Origin: Rhizobium sp. BK316
GTDB taxonomy: Bacteria > Pseudomonadota > Alphaproteobacteria > Rhizobiales > Rhizobiaceae
Reading direction: 5' to 3'
DNA length: 64,000 nucleotides
NCBI RefSeq assembly: GCF_014193695.1
Contig: NZ_JACHZR010000010.1
Coordinates: 1 to 64,000, forward strand
Both the position numbers and the translations under genes were made by a program. The notes below the pieces were generated by a model, which was not told where the DNA came from, did no database searches, and saw nothing but the letters and a program-made list of their open reading frames with translations. Of the stretch, positions 15,759-24,058 are shown in pieces; position 1 is the stretch's first letter; each line of letters starts with the position of its first letter.

Positions 15759-16408
15759 TGCGCGTCGCGATTATCGACCACGGCTCTGGCAATCTGCGCT
15801 CGGCCACCAAGGCTTTCGAACGTGCGGCCCGCGAAGCCGGCATCGAGGCCGAAATCAATCTGACCGACAAGGCGGAGATCGTTGCCGCGGCCGACCGCAT
15901 CGTGCTGCCGGGCGTCGGCGCCTATGCCGATTGCCGCCGCGGGCTCGATGCCGTGCCTGGTATGACGGAGGCCCTGCTCGAAGGCGTCGAGAAAAAGGCG
16001 CGTCCCTTCCTCGGCATCTGCGTCGGCATGCAGCTCATGTCCTCGCGCGGTCTTGAAAAGACGGTGACGCAAGGTTTCGGCTGGATTGCAGGCGACGTCG
16101 TCGAGATGACACCTGCCGACCCCGAGCTGAAAATCCCGCAGATCGGCTGGAACACGCTCGACCTGAAACAGGATCATCCGCTTTTCGACGGTATTCCGAC
16201 CGGACCTGATGGCCTGCATGCTTATTTCGTACACTCCTACCATTTCGCTGCCGAGAAAGCCTCTGACGTGATCGCTACCACCGATTATGGTGGGCCGATG
16301 ACGGCCTTCGTCGGCCGGGACAATATGGCTGGTTCGCAATTCCACCCGGAAAAGAGCCAGAAGCTCGGACTGGCGCTGATTGCGAATTTCCTGCGCTGGG
16401 CGCCCTGA
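15758..16408 (+). CDS. hisH: Imidazole glycerol phosphate synthase, glutaminase subunit HisH
   Basis: 216 residues, a class I glutamine amidotransferase supplying ammonia to HisF. The catalytic triad is visible: the nucleophile elbow GICVGMQLM and the C-terminal His and Glu in QFHPEKSQKLG. The start HGSGNLRSATKAFE is typical. Its partner HisF is encoded four genes downstream rather than adjacent, as is common in alphaproteobacteria. Confidence 0.97.
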   Translation: MRVAIIDHGSGNLRSATKAFERAAREAGIEAEINLTDKAEIVAAADRIVLPGVGAYADCRRGLDAVPGMTEALLEGVEKKARPFLGICVGMQLMSSRGLEKTVTQGFGWIAGDVVEMTPADPELKIPQIGWNTLDLKQDHPLFDGIPTGPDGLHAYFVHSYHFAAEKASDVIATTDYGGPMTAFVGRDNMAGSQFHPEKSQKLGLALIANFLRWAP

Positions 16409-16474
16409 GGGCTGGCTTTTAATATGCGCGCCTTATTTCCCCTGTAAGGGAAGGCAGATACAGGAGCGCGCTCG

Positions 16475-16657
16475 ATGCCGGCTTCGCAAAAGACAGGAAA
16501 GATATTTTACAGGCTGCGGCCTGCCAGAGAGGGCCAGCCGCCATTCGTCGATATCAGGCTGCCCGGCGGGACGATCGTCCGCCAGGTCGACGAGGCTCTG
16601 CATCGCAAAGCGCTCTCCAATGCTGCCAAGACACTGAAAGAAAGGCTCGACCGCTGA
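16475..16657 (+). CDS. Small uncharacterised protein in the his operon
   Basis: A 60-residue basic protein (MPASQKTGKIFYRLRPAREG...) with a central IRLPGGTIVRQVDEAL strand-rich segment and a helical C-terminus, and no membrane segment. Its TGA overlaps the ATG of the next gene by one base (TGATG), which argues that it is translated. I do not recognise a family. It sits 66 bp after hisH in the middle of the his operon. Confidence 0.65.
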   Translation: MPASQKTGKIFYRLRPAREGQPPFVDIRLPGGTIVRQVDEALHRKALSNAAKTLKERLDR

Positions 16658-17211
16658 TGCAGGAGACCTTTCCGGGAAAAGAGAATTCCAGGCTGAGATC
16701 GGACGAGATAAGCGCCGGCGATCTCGCCGAAGCCGTGCTGGAATTCTATATCGAAGGCGAGGATGACCTGATCGGTCTGCTCGCCTACGCACTCTACGAG
16801 CGCCAAAAGCGCGATTTCATCGTCAGCTATCGCAAGCGCAATGCTGGCCGTTCGCCCATTGAGGCAGAAATCGCGGCGGTGACGAGCAATTACCTTTCGT
16901 CCGATCTGCGCAACACGTTGCGCGACCGTGCCTCGCAGATCCTTTCAAGCTATGCCGAGACCTATGTCGAGGCCATGGAGCCGCAGATCCAGCTTGTCGC
17001 CACCAATAGCGAGGCGCTGCGGCAGGTGCGCGACATCGAAAATTCGGTGAGGAAGCGTACCGGCTTCTGGCGCCAGGTGCGGGTCGGCTTCACCGTGGCG
17101 CTGCTGCTGATCGTCCTTTTCGCCGCTCTCACCATTGCCGCTGTCTTTTTTCGTTCGGATATCGTAGATGCGTGGAATGCACTGATAGTGCCCATGATGC
17201 TACGGACTTGA
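16657..17211 (+). CDS. Uncharacterised C-terminally anchored membrane protein
   Basis: 184 residues. The first 135 or so are hydrophilic and helical (AEAVLEFYIEGEDDLIGLLAYALYERQKRDFI and a long charged stretch to about residue 130). A single strong hydrophobic segment follows (VGFTVALLLIVLFAALTIAAVFF, about residues 141-165) with a short C-terminal tail. This suggests a cytoplasmic domain tethered to the inner membrane. I do not recognise the family. It overlaps the preceding small gene by one base and precedes hisA by 5 bp, so it belongs to the his transcript. Confidence 0.75.
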   Translation: MQETFPGKENSRLRSDEISAGDLAEAVLEFYIEGEDDLIGLLAYALYERQKRDFIVSYRKRNAGRSPIEAEIAAVTSNYLSSDLRNTLRDRASQILSSYAETYVEAMEPQIQLVATNSEALRQVRDIENSVRKRTGFWRQVRVGFTVALLLIVLFAALTIAAVFFRSDIVDAWNALIVPMMLRT

Positions 17212-17216
17212 GACGA

Positions 17217-17963
17217 ATGATCCTTTTTCCCGCGATCGACCTGAAGGGCGGACAATGCGTTCGCCTGAAGCTCGGCGACATGCAACAGGCGACGGTCTAC
17301 AATACCGATCCGGCCGCCCAGGCGAAATCCTTCGAAGAGCAGGGTTTCGAATGGCTGCATGTGGTCGATCTCGACGGCGCCTTTGCGGGACATTCGGCCA
17401 ATGGCGATGCCGTCGAAGCGATCCTAAAGGCCACGAAAAACCCGGTTCAACTCGGCGGCGGCATCCGAACGCTCGAGCACATCGAGAACTGGCTTTCGCG
17501 CGGTCTGCGCCGCGTCATCCTAGGCACCGTTGCCGTCCGTGACCCGGCGCTCGTCATCGAAGCCTGCAAGACATTTCCGGGCCGCGTTGCCGTCGGCATC
17601 GACGCCAAGGGCGGAAAGGTGGCCGTCGAAGGCTGGGCGGAAGCATCCGAGCTCGGGATCATCGAACTGGCCAAGAAATTCGAGGGCGCCGGCGTTGCCG
17701 CGATCATCTATACTGACATCGATCGTGACGGCATCCTGACAGGCATCAACTGGACATCGACGCTGGAACTGGCGGACGCCGTCTCTATTCCTGTCATCGC
17801 ATCGGGCGGACTTGCCTCGATCGATGACATCAAACGCATGCTTCAACCGGATGCCCGCAAGCTCGAAGGCGCCATCTCCGGACGGGCTCTTTATGATGGG
17901 CGGATCGATCCCAAGGAGGCGCTCGATCTCATCAAAGCAGCACGGGCGAAGGAGACTGTATAA
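17217..17963 (+). CDS. hisA: Phosphoribosylformimino-5-aminoimidazole carboxamide ribotide isomerase
   Basis: 248 residues, a beta/alpha barrel isomerase of histidine synthesis. FPAIDLKGGQCVRLKLGD carries the catalytic Asp at the start, LGGGIRT and SGGLASIDDI the phosphate-binding loops, and YTDIDRDGILTGIN the second catalytic Asp. I use the ATG at 17217; an upstream in-frame codon (17172) would add 15 unrelated residues. The TAA overlaps the hisF ATG by one base. Confidence 0.97.
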   Translation: MILFPAIDLKGGQCVRLKLGDMQQATVYNTDPAAQAKSFEEQGFEWLHVVDLDGAFAGHSANGDAVEAILKATKNPVQLGGGIRTLEHIENWLSRGLRRVILGTVAVRDPALVIEACKTFPGRVAVGIDAKGGKVAVEGWAEASELGIIELAKKFEGAGVAAIIYTDIDRDGILTGINWTSTLELADAVSIPVIASGGLASIDDIKRMLQPDARKLEGAISGRALYDGRIDPKEALDLIKAARAKETV

Positions 17964-18751
17964 TGAGCCTGAAAGCCCGCATAATCCCCTGCCTCGACGT
18001 CAAGGACGGTCGTGTCGTCAAGGGCGTCAATTTCCTCAATCTGGTCGATGCCGGCGATCCTGTCGAAGCAGCCAAGGCCTATGATGCGGCCGGTGCCGAT
18101 GAACTCTGCTTCCTCGACATCACCGCCTCCTCGGACAATCGCGAGACGATCTTCGATGTCGTCGCGCGCACGGCTGAGCAGTGCTTCATGCCGCTTACCG
18201 TCGGCGGCGGCGTGCGGACCATTGCCGATATCCGCAAGCTGCTGCTGTGCGGTGCCGACAAGGTCTCGATCAATTCGGCTGCGGTCAACAATCCGGATTT
18301 TGTGGCCGAAGCGGCTGACAAGTTCGGCGATCAGTGCATCGTCGTGTCAATCGATGCCAAGCGCCGCCTGACGCACAAAGTCGGCGGCGATAATTTCAGT
18401 GCCTGGGAGATCTACACGCATGGCGGCCGCAACGCGACCGGCATCGATGCGGTGGAATTCGCCCAAAAGATGGTTGCCCGCGGCGCCGGCGAGTTGCTCG
18501 TCACCTCTATGGACCGCGACGGCACGAAGATCGGTTACGATCTGGAACTGACGCGCGCGATCGCCGATTCCGTTCGCGTGCCGGTCATTGCCTCTGGCGG
18601 CGTCGGTGATCTCGACGATCTCGTGGCCGGCGTGAAGGAAGGCCATGCCAATGCGGTGCTTGCCGCATCGATCTTCCACTTCGGCACCTATTCCGTCGGC
18701 GAAGCGAAACACTATATGTCTGAGCGCGGCATCGCGATGCGCCTCGACTGA
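17963..18751 (+). CDS. hisF: Imidazole glycerol phosphate synthase cyclase subunit HisF
   Basis: 262 residues, the barrel-shaped cyclase that uses ammonia from HisH. The catalytic aspartates are in IIPCLDVKDGRVVKGVNF and SMDRDGTKIGYD, and phosphate-binding loops GGGVRT and ASGGVGDLDDL are visible. It is coupled to hisA by a one-base overlap, and hisE follows 15 bp later. Confidence 0.98.
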   Translation: MSLKARIIPCLDVKDGRVVKGVNFLNLVDAGDPVEAAKAYDAAGADELCFLDITASSDNRETIFDVVARTAEQCFMPLTVGGGVRTIADIRKLLLCGADKVSINSAAVNNPDFVAEAADKFGDQCIVVSIDAKRRLTHKVGGDNFSAWEIYTHGGRNATGIDAVEFAQKMVARGAGELLVTSMDRDGTKIGYDLELTRAIADSVRVPVIASGGVGDLDDLVAGVKEGHANAVLAASIFHFGTYSVGEAKHYMSERGIAMRLD

Positions 18752-18766
18752 GTTTGGAAGCAGGAC

Positions 18767-19090
18767 ATGAGCGGATTTTCCCTTTCCGACCTCGAGCGGA
18801 TCGTCGAAGAGCGGGCGAAGGCCTCTCCGGACGAATCCTGGACCGCCAAGCTGGTGGCCGGCGGACAGCAAAAAGCGGCCAAGAAACTCGGCGAGGAAGC
18901 GATCGAAGCTGTCATGGCGGCTGTCACCAACGACCGCGATAACCTCACCTATGAAGCAGCCGACGTTCTCTATCACCTATTGGTCGTATTGAAGATTGCT
19001 GAAATACCAGTAGAGAATGTCATGACCGAACTTGCGCGGCGGACCGCGCAATCCGGCCTCAAGGAAAAGGCCAGCCGGCAGAGTTCATGA
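18767..19090 (+). CDS. hisE: Phosphoribosyl-ATP pyrophosphatase
   Basis: 107 residues, a MazG-like all-helical pyrophosphohydrolase carrying out the second step of histidine synthesis. The metal-binding ExxE...D pattern is in KKLGEEAIEAVMAA and EAADVLYHLLV. It is not fused to a HisI cyclohydrolase domain, and no hisI is present in this window. The stop overlaps the coaA start by 4 bp (ATGA). Confidence 0.95.
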   Translation: MSGFSLSDLERIVEERAKASPDESWTAKLVAGGQQKAAKKLGEEAIEAVMAAVTNDRDNLTYEAADVLYHLLVVLKIAEIPVENVMTELARRTAQSGLKEKASRQSS

Positions 19091-20082
19091 GTATCGCGAC
19101 ACAGATTATCGGGGTGGCGGAAAAGCTGGATCACTTCCAGACCGCTTCCTATTCCCCCTATCACTTCTTCACATCGGAACAGTGGGCAAAGTTTCGTGCC
19201 GACACGCCGATGACGCTGACGGCCGATGAGGTCAAACGGCTCCGCTCCATGGGCGACCCGATCGATCTCGATGAAGTCCGGCGCATCTATCTGTCGCTGT
19301 CGCGGCTGCTTTCGGCACATGTGGAATCCTCGCAGCTGCTGTTCGAGCAGCGCAACCGCTTCCTCAGCCTGTCGGATGTGGCGAAGACGCCGTTCGTGAT
19401 CGGCATTGCCGGTTCTGTCGCCGTCGGCAAATCCACGACGGCACGTATCCTGAAGGAGCTGCTCGGCCGCTGGCCTTCCAGTCCCAAGGTCGATCTCGTC
19501 ACCACGGACGGTTTCCTCTATCCCAATGCCGTGCTGAAACGCGAGAACCTGATGCAGCGCAAGGGTTTTCCGGAAAGCTACGATACTGCGGCGATCCTAC
19601 GTTTCCTGTCGGCGATCAAGGCCGGACTGCCCGATGTAAAGGCGCCCTCCTATTCCCACCTCGTCTATGACGTGCTGCCGGATGAATACAAGATCGTCGA
19701 CCGGCCTGACATTCTGATCTTCGAGGGTATCAATGTCCTGCAATCGCGCGACCTGCCGGCCGACGGCAAGATCGTGCCAATGGTTTCCGACTTCTTCGAC
19801 TTCTCGATCTATATCGACGCCGAGGAAACGCAGATCCACAACTGGTATGTGACGCGTTTCATGCGGCTCAGGGAAACGGCCTTCCGGGATCCGAATTCCT
19901 ACTTCCATCGCTATGCATCGATCAGCGATGAAGAAGCGGTTGCGATCGCCGAGGACCTCTGGGCGAATATCAACCTCAAGAACCTGCGCCAGAACATCCT
20001 GCCGACGCGGCCGCGTGCCGATCTCATCCTGCACAAGGGCAAAGATCATCTGATCGAACAGGTGGCGCTGCGCAAGCTTTGA
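19087..20082 (+). CDS. coaA: Type I pantothenate kinase
   Basis: 331 residues, close to E. coli CoaA (316). It phosphorylates pantothenate in the first step of coenzyme A synthesis. Walker A is GSVAVGKSTTARILKELL near residue 104, followed by TTDGFLYPNAVL and GFPESYD. A 4-bp overlap with hisE makes it the last gene of the his operon. A linkage between hisE and coaA is common in Rhizobiales. Confidence 0.96.
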   Translation: MSIATQIIGVAEKLDHFQTASYSPYHFFTSEQWAKFRADTPMTLTADEVKRLRSMGDPIDLDEVRRIYLSLSRLLSAHVESSQLLFEQRNRFLSLSDVAKTPFVIGIAGSVAVGKSTTARILKELLGRWPSSPKVDLVTTDGFLYPNAVLKRENLMQRKGFPESYDTAAILRFLSAIKAGLPDVKAPSYSHLVYDVLPDEYKIVDRPDILIFEGINVLQSRDLPADGKIVPMVSDFFDFSIYIDAEETQIHNWYVTRFMRLRETAFRDPNSYFHRYASISDEEAVAIAEDLWANINLKNLRQNILPTRPRADLILHKGKDHLIEQVALRKL

Positions 20083-20087
20083 GCTAC

Positions 20088-20120
20088 GCAATTCCTGACG
20101 AAAACCCTTACTGGAATTGC
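20088..20120. terminator. Possible bidirectional hairpin between coaA and alkB
   Basis: GCAATTCC (20088-20095) and GGAATTGC (20113-20120) are perfect 8-bp arms with a 17-base loop filling the 40-bp convergent gap. There is no good T-tract, so it is weak as an intrinsic terminator. Confidence 0.35.
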
Positions 20121-20122
20121 TT

Positions 20123-20734
20123 CTACGGATTGACCCGGCGGAGCGTCAGATTGATGCGGCCGCCGTTCTTCAAAAGGGTCGAGGTGGTCGGGTAGATGCG
20201 GTCGACGCCGTGGAAGCAGAGCCGCCCTTCCCCGCCGAGAATGACGACATCGCCGCTCGACAGCTTGAGGGACATGGTCTTGTCGTTGCGGTTCACGCCA
20301 CCCGCGCGAAACAGGCAGGCATTGCCGAGCGAAATCGAGACGACCGGCGCTTTCAGGTCGTTCTCATCCTTGTCCTGATGCAACCCCATGCGCGCCTCAT
20401 CCGAATAGAAATTGACGAGGCAGGCTTCAGGCGGCTTGTCGTAGCCCGAAACGTCGCCCCAGATCTCCAGCAACTCCGACGGGAGTGCCGGCCACGGCCT
20501 GCCGGTCACCGGGTGCATCGGCTGATAGCGATAGCCGCGCGCCTTGTCCGTCACCCAGCCGAGCGAGCCGCAATTGGTCATGCGCACCGACATCGGCTTG
20601 CCGGTACCGCGCATGATCGGCACGTAGAGCGGCGCCTCGGCGACAATATTCCTGATGATATCAACCAGCGCTTCCTGGCGAGCGCAATCCAGATAGTCTG
20701 GCAGATGGCGGATGCCGCTTAGAAGCTCCGGCAT
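20123..20734 (-). CDS. alkB: Alpha-ketoglutarate-dependent DNA dealkylase AlkB
   Basis: About 203 residues. It is an Fe(II)/2-oxoglutarate dioxygenase that directly reverses 1-methyladenine and 3-methylcytosine lesions. The iron ligands are H119 and D121 (GLHQDKDEND) and the distal His in LCFHGVDRI, with the 2-oxoglutarate-binding arginines in GRINLTLRRVNP. The ATG at 20734 has GGTGGAG upstream. A GTG at 20746 would add four residues and overlap arfB. It directly follows arfB, so the two are probably co-transcribed. Confidence 0.93.
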   Translation of the reverse strand: MPELLSGIRHLPDYLDCARQEALVDIIRNIVAEAPLYVPIMRGTGKPMSVRMTNCGSLGWVTDKARGYRYQPMHPVTGRPWPALPSELLEIWGDVSGYDKPPEACLVNFYSDEARMGLHQDKDENDLKAPVVSISLGNACLFRAGGVNRNDKTMSLKLSSGDVVILGGEGRLCFHGVDRIYPTTSTLLKNGGRINLTLRRVNP

Positions 20735-20735
20735 G

Positions 20736-21173
20736 TCATTCTCCACCGCCCGGTCGGCCGCGCATCTTCTTGACTTCCGAGCGGCCGGATTTTTCCTTCA
20801 GGCGTCGCTCGATCGAGCCCTTCGTCGGCTTGGTCTTCTTGCGCGGCGGCGGTGGCGGCTTGGCGGCCTCAAGGATCAATTCCTTCAGCCGCTCGCGTGC
20901 GTCCTCGCGATTACGGTCCTGACTGCGAAAGCGGCTTGCCTCGATCATCAGCACACCGTCCTTCGACATGCGCCTGCCGGCAAGCTTGATCGCATTGGTT
21001 TTGACCCTCTCGTTGAGCGAGGGGGAATTGGGAATATTGAAGAAGAGCTGGACGGCGGTCGAGACCTTGTTGACGTTCTGACCGCCAGGACCACCTGCCA
21101 GAACGAACTGTTCCGTCAGCTCCCATCCGGCGATGGTAATCCTGTCGTCGATATAAAGAGCGTCGCTGGCCAT
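20736..21173 (-). CDS. arfB: Alternative ribosome-rescue factor ArfB (peptidyl-tRNA hydrolase, YaeJ/ICT1 type)
   Basis: 145 residues. The catalytic GGQ loop is in FVLAGGPGGQNVNKVSTAVQL, as in class I release factors. The C-terminal tail is very basic (PPPPPRKKTKPTKGSIERRLKEKS...), as needed for insertion in the empty mRNA channel of stalled ribosomes. The start MASDALYIDDRITI fits the family; the frame extends 32 codons upstream but those residues are not family-like. ArfB is a tmRNA-independent rescue route. Confidence 0.93.
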   Translation of the reverse strand: MASDALYIDDRITIAGWELTEQFVLAGGPGGQNVNKVSTAVQLFFNIPNSPSLNERVKTNAIKLAGRRMSKDGVLMIEASRFRSQDRNREDARERLKELILEAAKPPPPPRKKTKPTKGSIERRLKEKSGRSEVKKMRGRPGGGE

Positions 21174-21240
21174 GCAGCCTTCTAGCGCATAATGGCCGCG
21201 AATTGAAAGCGGTGGAAACCCGGCGCCTGAGCAACCGAAG

Positions 21241-21264
21241 ACCCGGCGCTTGGGAACGCCGGGT
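21241..21264. terminator. Hairpin downstream of pckA
   Basis: ACCCGGCG (21241-21248) and CGCCGGGT (21257-21264) form a perfect 8-bp stem in the pckA-arfB gap. There is no strong T run on either strand. A second copy of ACCCGGCG at 21217-21224 could form an alternative stem. The last bases overlap the parS-like site. Confidence 0.5.
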
Positions 21265-21277
21265 TTCACGTGAATCT
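21262..21277. other. parS: parS-like ParB-binding site (secondary)
   Basis: GGTTTCACGTGAATCT contains the invariant parS core TTTCACGTGAA and matches the 16-bp consensus TGTTTCACGTGAAACA at 13 positions. It lies in the intergenic gap after pckA, about 41 kb from the putative origin, within the distance over which chromosomal parS sites usually cluster. ParB binding is an inference. Confidence 0.5.
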
Positions 21278-21296
21278 CCAGAAGTTTGCCGGCGGC

Positions 21297-22907
21297 TTAT
21301 TCGGCAGCGACCTTGATGCCGGGGGCTGCGTCGCGCACGCCGCCGTCGACATGGTCCTCGAACTTGGCGAAGTTGGCAATGAACATGGAGACCAGCTTTT
21401 CGGCCTGCGCGTCATAGGCCTGCTTGTCGGCCCAGGTCGAGCGCGGATCGAGGATGCCAGTATCGACGCCTTCAACCGCTACCGGAACGGCAAAGCCGAA
21501 ATTCGCATCGGCGCGGAGCTCAGCCTTGGCGAGTTCGCCGGAAAGTGCGGCCGTCAGCAAAGCACGGGTTGCCTTGATCGGCATGCGCTTGCCGATGCCG
21601 TAGGCACCGCCGGTCCAGCCGGTGTTGACCAGCCAGCATTCCACGCCGTGGCGGCCGATCAACTCCTTCAGCAAATTGCCGTATTCGGCCGGATGGCGCG
21701 GCATGAAGGGTGCGCCGAAGCAGGTCGAAAAGGTTGCTTCCGGCTCCACGACACCCTTTTCCGTACCGGCCACCTTGGCGGTGTAGCCGGACAGGAAGTG
21801 GTACATGGCCTGATCGGGCGTCAGCTTGGCGATCGGCGGCATGACGCCAAAAGCGTCGGCCGTCAGCATGATGATCGTCTTTGGATGAGGCGCAAGGCCG
21901 GTTTCAGATGCATTCGGAATGAAGTCCATCGGGTAGGCGCAGCGCGTGTTTTCCGTCAGCGACGCATCGTCGAAATCCGGCTCTCGGTTTTCGTTGAGAA
22001 CGACGTTTTCAAGCACCGTACCGAAACGCTGTGTCGTGGCATAGATTTCCGGTTCGGCCTCTGCCGAGAGGCGAATGGTCTTGGCGTAGCAGCCGCCTTC
22101 GAAATTGAAGATGCCGTTTTCGCTCCAGCCGTGTTCGTCATCGCCGATCAAGGTGCGTGCCGGGTCAGCCGAAAGCGTCGTCTTGCCCGTACCGGACAGA
22201 CCGAAGAAGACCGCAGCATCACCCGCAGGGCCGACATTGGCCGAGCAGTGCATCGGCATGACACCCTTTTCGGGCAGCAGGTAGTTTAGCACTGTGAAGA
22301 CTGACTTCTTCATCTCGCCGGCATAGGAGGTGCCGGCAATCAGAACGATGCCGTTGGTGAGATCGCAGGCAATCACCGTTTCGGTGCGGCAGCCGTAACG
22401 CTCCGGATCGGCCTTGAAGCTCGGCAGGTCGATGATCGTCAACTTCGGCGCAAAGCTCGCGAGCGCGTCTGCCTTCGGACGGATCAGCAGGTTGCGGATG
22501 AAGAGCGAATGCCAGGCGAATTCGGTCACAACGCGGGTCGGGAGTGCCTGACCGGCATCGGCACCGCCGATCAGGTCCTGCACGAAGAGATCCCTGCCCG
22601 CGGCATGGGCCAGCATATCCTTGTGCAGCAGGGCAAAATGCTCCGGCGACATCGGCTTGTTGTTATCCCACCAGATCTGGCCATCCGTATTCTCATCGCG
22701 GACGACGAACTTGTCGCGCGGCGACCGGCCGGTGTGCTGGCCGGTCGTGGCACGAAGTGCGCCCTGGGCTGTCAGTTCGGCCTCTCCCCGGCGAATCGCT
22801 TCCTCGTAAAGAAGAGCGGCAGAGAGGTTGTAACGGACGCTCCGTATGTCGCCGAAACCGATCGTCGCCAGCTCGATTGCCTGGTTGTGAACTCCGAACG
22901 TCTCCAT
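21297..22907 (-). CDS. pckA: Phosphoenolpyruvate carboxykinase (ATP)
   Basis: 536 residues. It converts oxaloacetate to PEP in gluconeogenesis, essential for growth on dicarboxylates. The P-loop is GLSGTGKTTLSADP, followed by IGDDEHGWSENGIFNFEGGCYAKTI with the metal and ATP contacts, and upstream by MPMHCSANVG. The N-terminal RTGRSPRDKFVV-type segment appears as GQHTGRSPRDKFVVRDE. It is divergent from chvI with a long A+T-rich gap between them, an arrangement common in Rhizobiaceae. Confidence 0.98.
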   Translation of the reverse strand: METFGVHNQAIELATIGFGDIRSVRYNLSAALLYEEAIRRGEAELTAQGALRATTGQHTGRSPRDKFVVRDENTDGQIWWDNNKPMSPEHFALLHKDMLAHAAGRDLFVQDLIGGADAGQALPTRVVTEFAWHSLFIRNLLIRPKADALASFAPKLTIIDLPSFKADPERYGCRTETVIACDLTNGIVLIAGTSYAGEMKKSVFTVLNYLLPEKGVMPMHCSANVGPAGDAAVFFGLSGTGKTTLSADPARTLIGDDEHGWSENGIFNFEGGCYAKTIRLSAEAEPEIYATTQRFGTVLENVVLNENREPDFDDASLTENTRCAYPMDFIPNASETGLAPHPKTIIMLTADAFGVMPPIAKLTPDQAMYHFLSGYTAKVAGTEKGVVEPEATFSTCFGAPFMPRHPAEYGNLLKELIGRHGVECWLVNTGWTGGAYGIGKRMPIKATRALLTAALSGELAKAELRADANFGFAVPVAVEGVDTGILDPRSTWADKQAYDAQAEKLVSMFIANFAKFEDHVDGGVRDAAPGIKVAAE

Positions 22908-23244
22908 AGCTTTTCCCTTCGCTGAGGCGCCTTGGCCGCTAAAATCTAAGCGAAAGTAAGAGGAGAAATTTTAAATGGCAATAGCCTATAACTTAGAAAA
23001 TATAATAATATCAAATAATTAATCGATTTAAATTCCGAGAATCTATTTTAAATCGTTTGAAGACCTCCTGTTGAAACAACTTGTCGCACCACTTGCGATT
23101 GCGGCTGATGAGAGCTGGCAATCTACCCCTTTATCTTTGCCACAATTTGTTCCACCTTTATCCTCCATAAGCGCAACCGGTCACGAAGACCGCCTGGGGA
23201 CGACCAATCCGGGAGATTGCGCACTGATGACGGAGACCAACACC
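22908..23244. promoter_or_regulatory. pckA-chvI divergent regulatory region
   Basis: 337 bp between two divergent genes. Bases 22955-23055 are strikingly A+T-rich for this genome. Within them CGATTTAAA (23024-23032) and TTTAAATCG (23047-23055) form a perfect 9-bp inverted repeat with a 14-base spacer; the arm centres are about 23 bp apart, roughly two helical turns, as for a dimeric regulator. Ribosome-binding sites GGGAG (23211-23215) and GGAG (23232-23235) precede the two candidate chvI starts. Promoters for both genes must lie here, but I cannot place them with certainty. Confidence 0.6.
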
Positions 23245-23982
23245 ATGCCGACAATCGCGCTCGTTGACGACGACCGCAACATCCTCACTTCCGTGTCGAT
23301 TGCACTGGAAGCAGAAGGATATAAGGTCGAGACCTATACGGATGGCGCTTCCGCGCTGGACGGTCTGCTGGCGCGCCCGCCGCACCTGGCGATCTTCGAT
23401 ATCAAGATGCCGCGTATGGACGGCATGGAGCTGCTTCGCCGCCTTCGTCAGAAGTCGGACATGCCAGTCATCTTCCTAACTTCCAAGGATGAAGAGATCG
23501 ACGAGCTCTTCGGCCTGAAGATGGGCGCCGACGATTTTATCACCAAGCCCTTCTCCCAGCGACTGCTGGTCGAGCGCGTTCGCGCAGTGCTGCGCCGCGC
23601 TTCGAGCCGTGAGGCCGCCGCTACCGGCGGCGTTGCGACCGTCGGTACGCCAAAGGCAGGTGCGGTTCAGCAGGCCCGTTCGCTCGAGCGCGGCCAGCTG
23701 GTCATGGACCAGGAACGCCACACCTGCACCTGGAAGGGTGAGGCCGTCACCCTCACCGTCACTGAATTCCTGATCCTGCATTCGCTGGCCCAGCGCCCGG
23801 GTGTGGTGAAAAGCCGCGACGCCCTCATGGATGCCGCCTATGACGAACAGGTGTATGTTGACGACCGCACCATCGACAGCCACATCAAGCGGCTGCGGAA
23901 GAAGTTCAAGATGGTCGATACAGACTTTGATATGATTGAAACGCTTTACGGTGTGGGTTACCGCTTCCGCGAAGCAGCCTGA
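23245..23982 (+). CDS. chvI: Response regulator ChvI
   Basis: 245 residues, an OmpR/PhoB-type regulator partnered with ChvG. It controls exopolysaccharide, motility, acid response and symbiosis or virulence genes. The receiver has ALVDDDRN at the N-terminus, the phospho-Asp in FDIKMPRMDG (Asp52) and the lysine in DDFITKPF. The winged-helix half includes TVTEFLILHSLAQRPG and DDRTIDSHIKRLRKKF. The ATG at 23245 (MPTIALVDDD) matches the family start and has GGAG 9 bases upstream. An ATG at 23227, with GGGAG, would add six residues and is a fair alternative. Confidence 0.95.
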   Translation: MPTIALVDDDRNILTSVSIALEAEGYKVETYTDGASALDGLLARPPHLAIFDIKMPRMDGMELLRRLRQKSDMPVIFLTSKDEEIDELFGLKMGADDFITKPFSQRLLVERVRAVLRRASSREAAATGGVATVGTPKAGAVQQARSLERGQLVMDQERHTCTWKGEAVTLTVTEFLILHSLAQRPGVVKSRDALMDAAYDEQVYVDDRTIDSHIKRLRKKFKMVDTDFDMIETLYGVGYRFREAA

Positions 23983-24007
23983 CGCTTCAAAGCGCAGGGA
24001 GAGACGA

Positions 24008-24058
24008 ATGAGGGCGGCGGGCCGGCCAAGCTGGCCCTGCCCTCCGAAAGGGCCGTGA
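24008..24058 (+). CDS. Candidate 16-codon upstream ORF of chvG
   Basis: An ATG at 24008 preceded by an excellent ribosome-binding site (AGGGAG at 23996-24001, 6-base spacing) opens a 16-codon frame, MRAAGRPSWPCPPKGP. Its TGA (24056-24058) directly abuts the TTG start of chvG at 24059. ChvG's own start codon is weak, so this arrangement would let translation of the leader feed chvG by reinitiation. A small GGCCA-AGC-TGGCC hairpin (24024-24036) lies inside it. Translation is inferred, not shown. Confidence 0.4.
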   Translation: MRAAGRPSWPCPPKGP

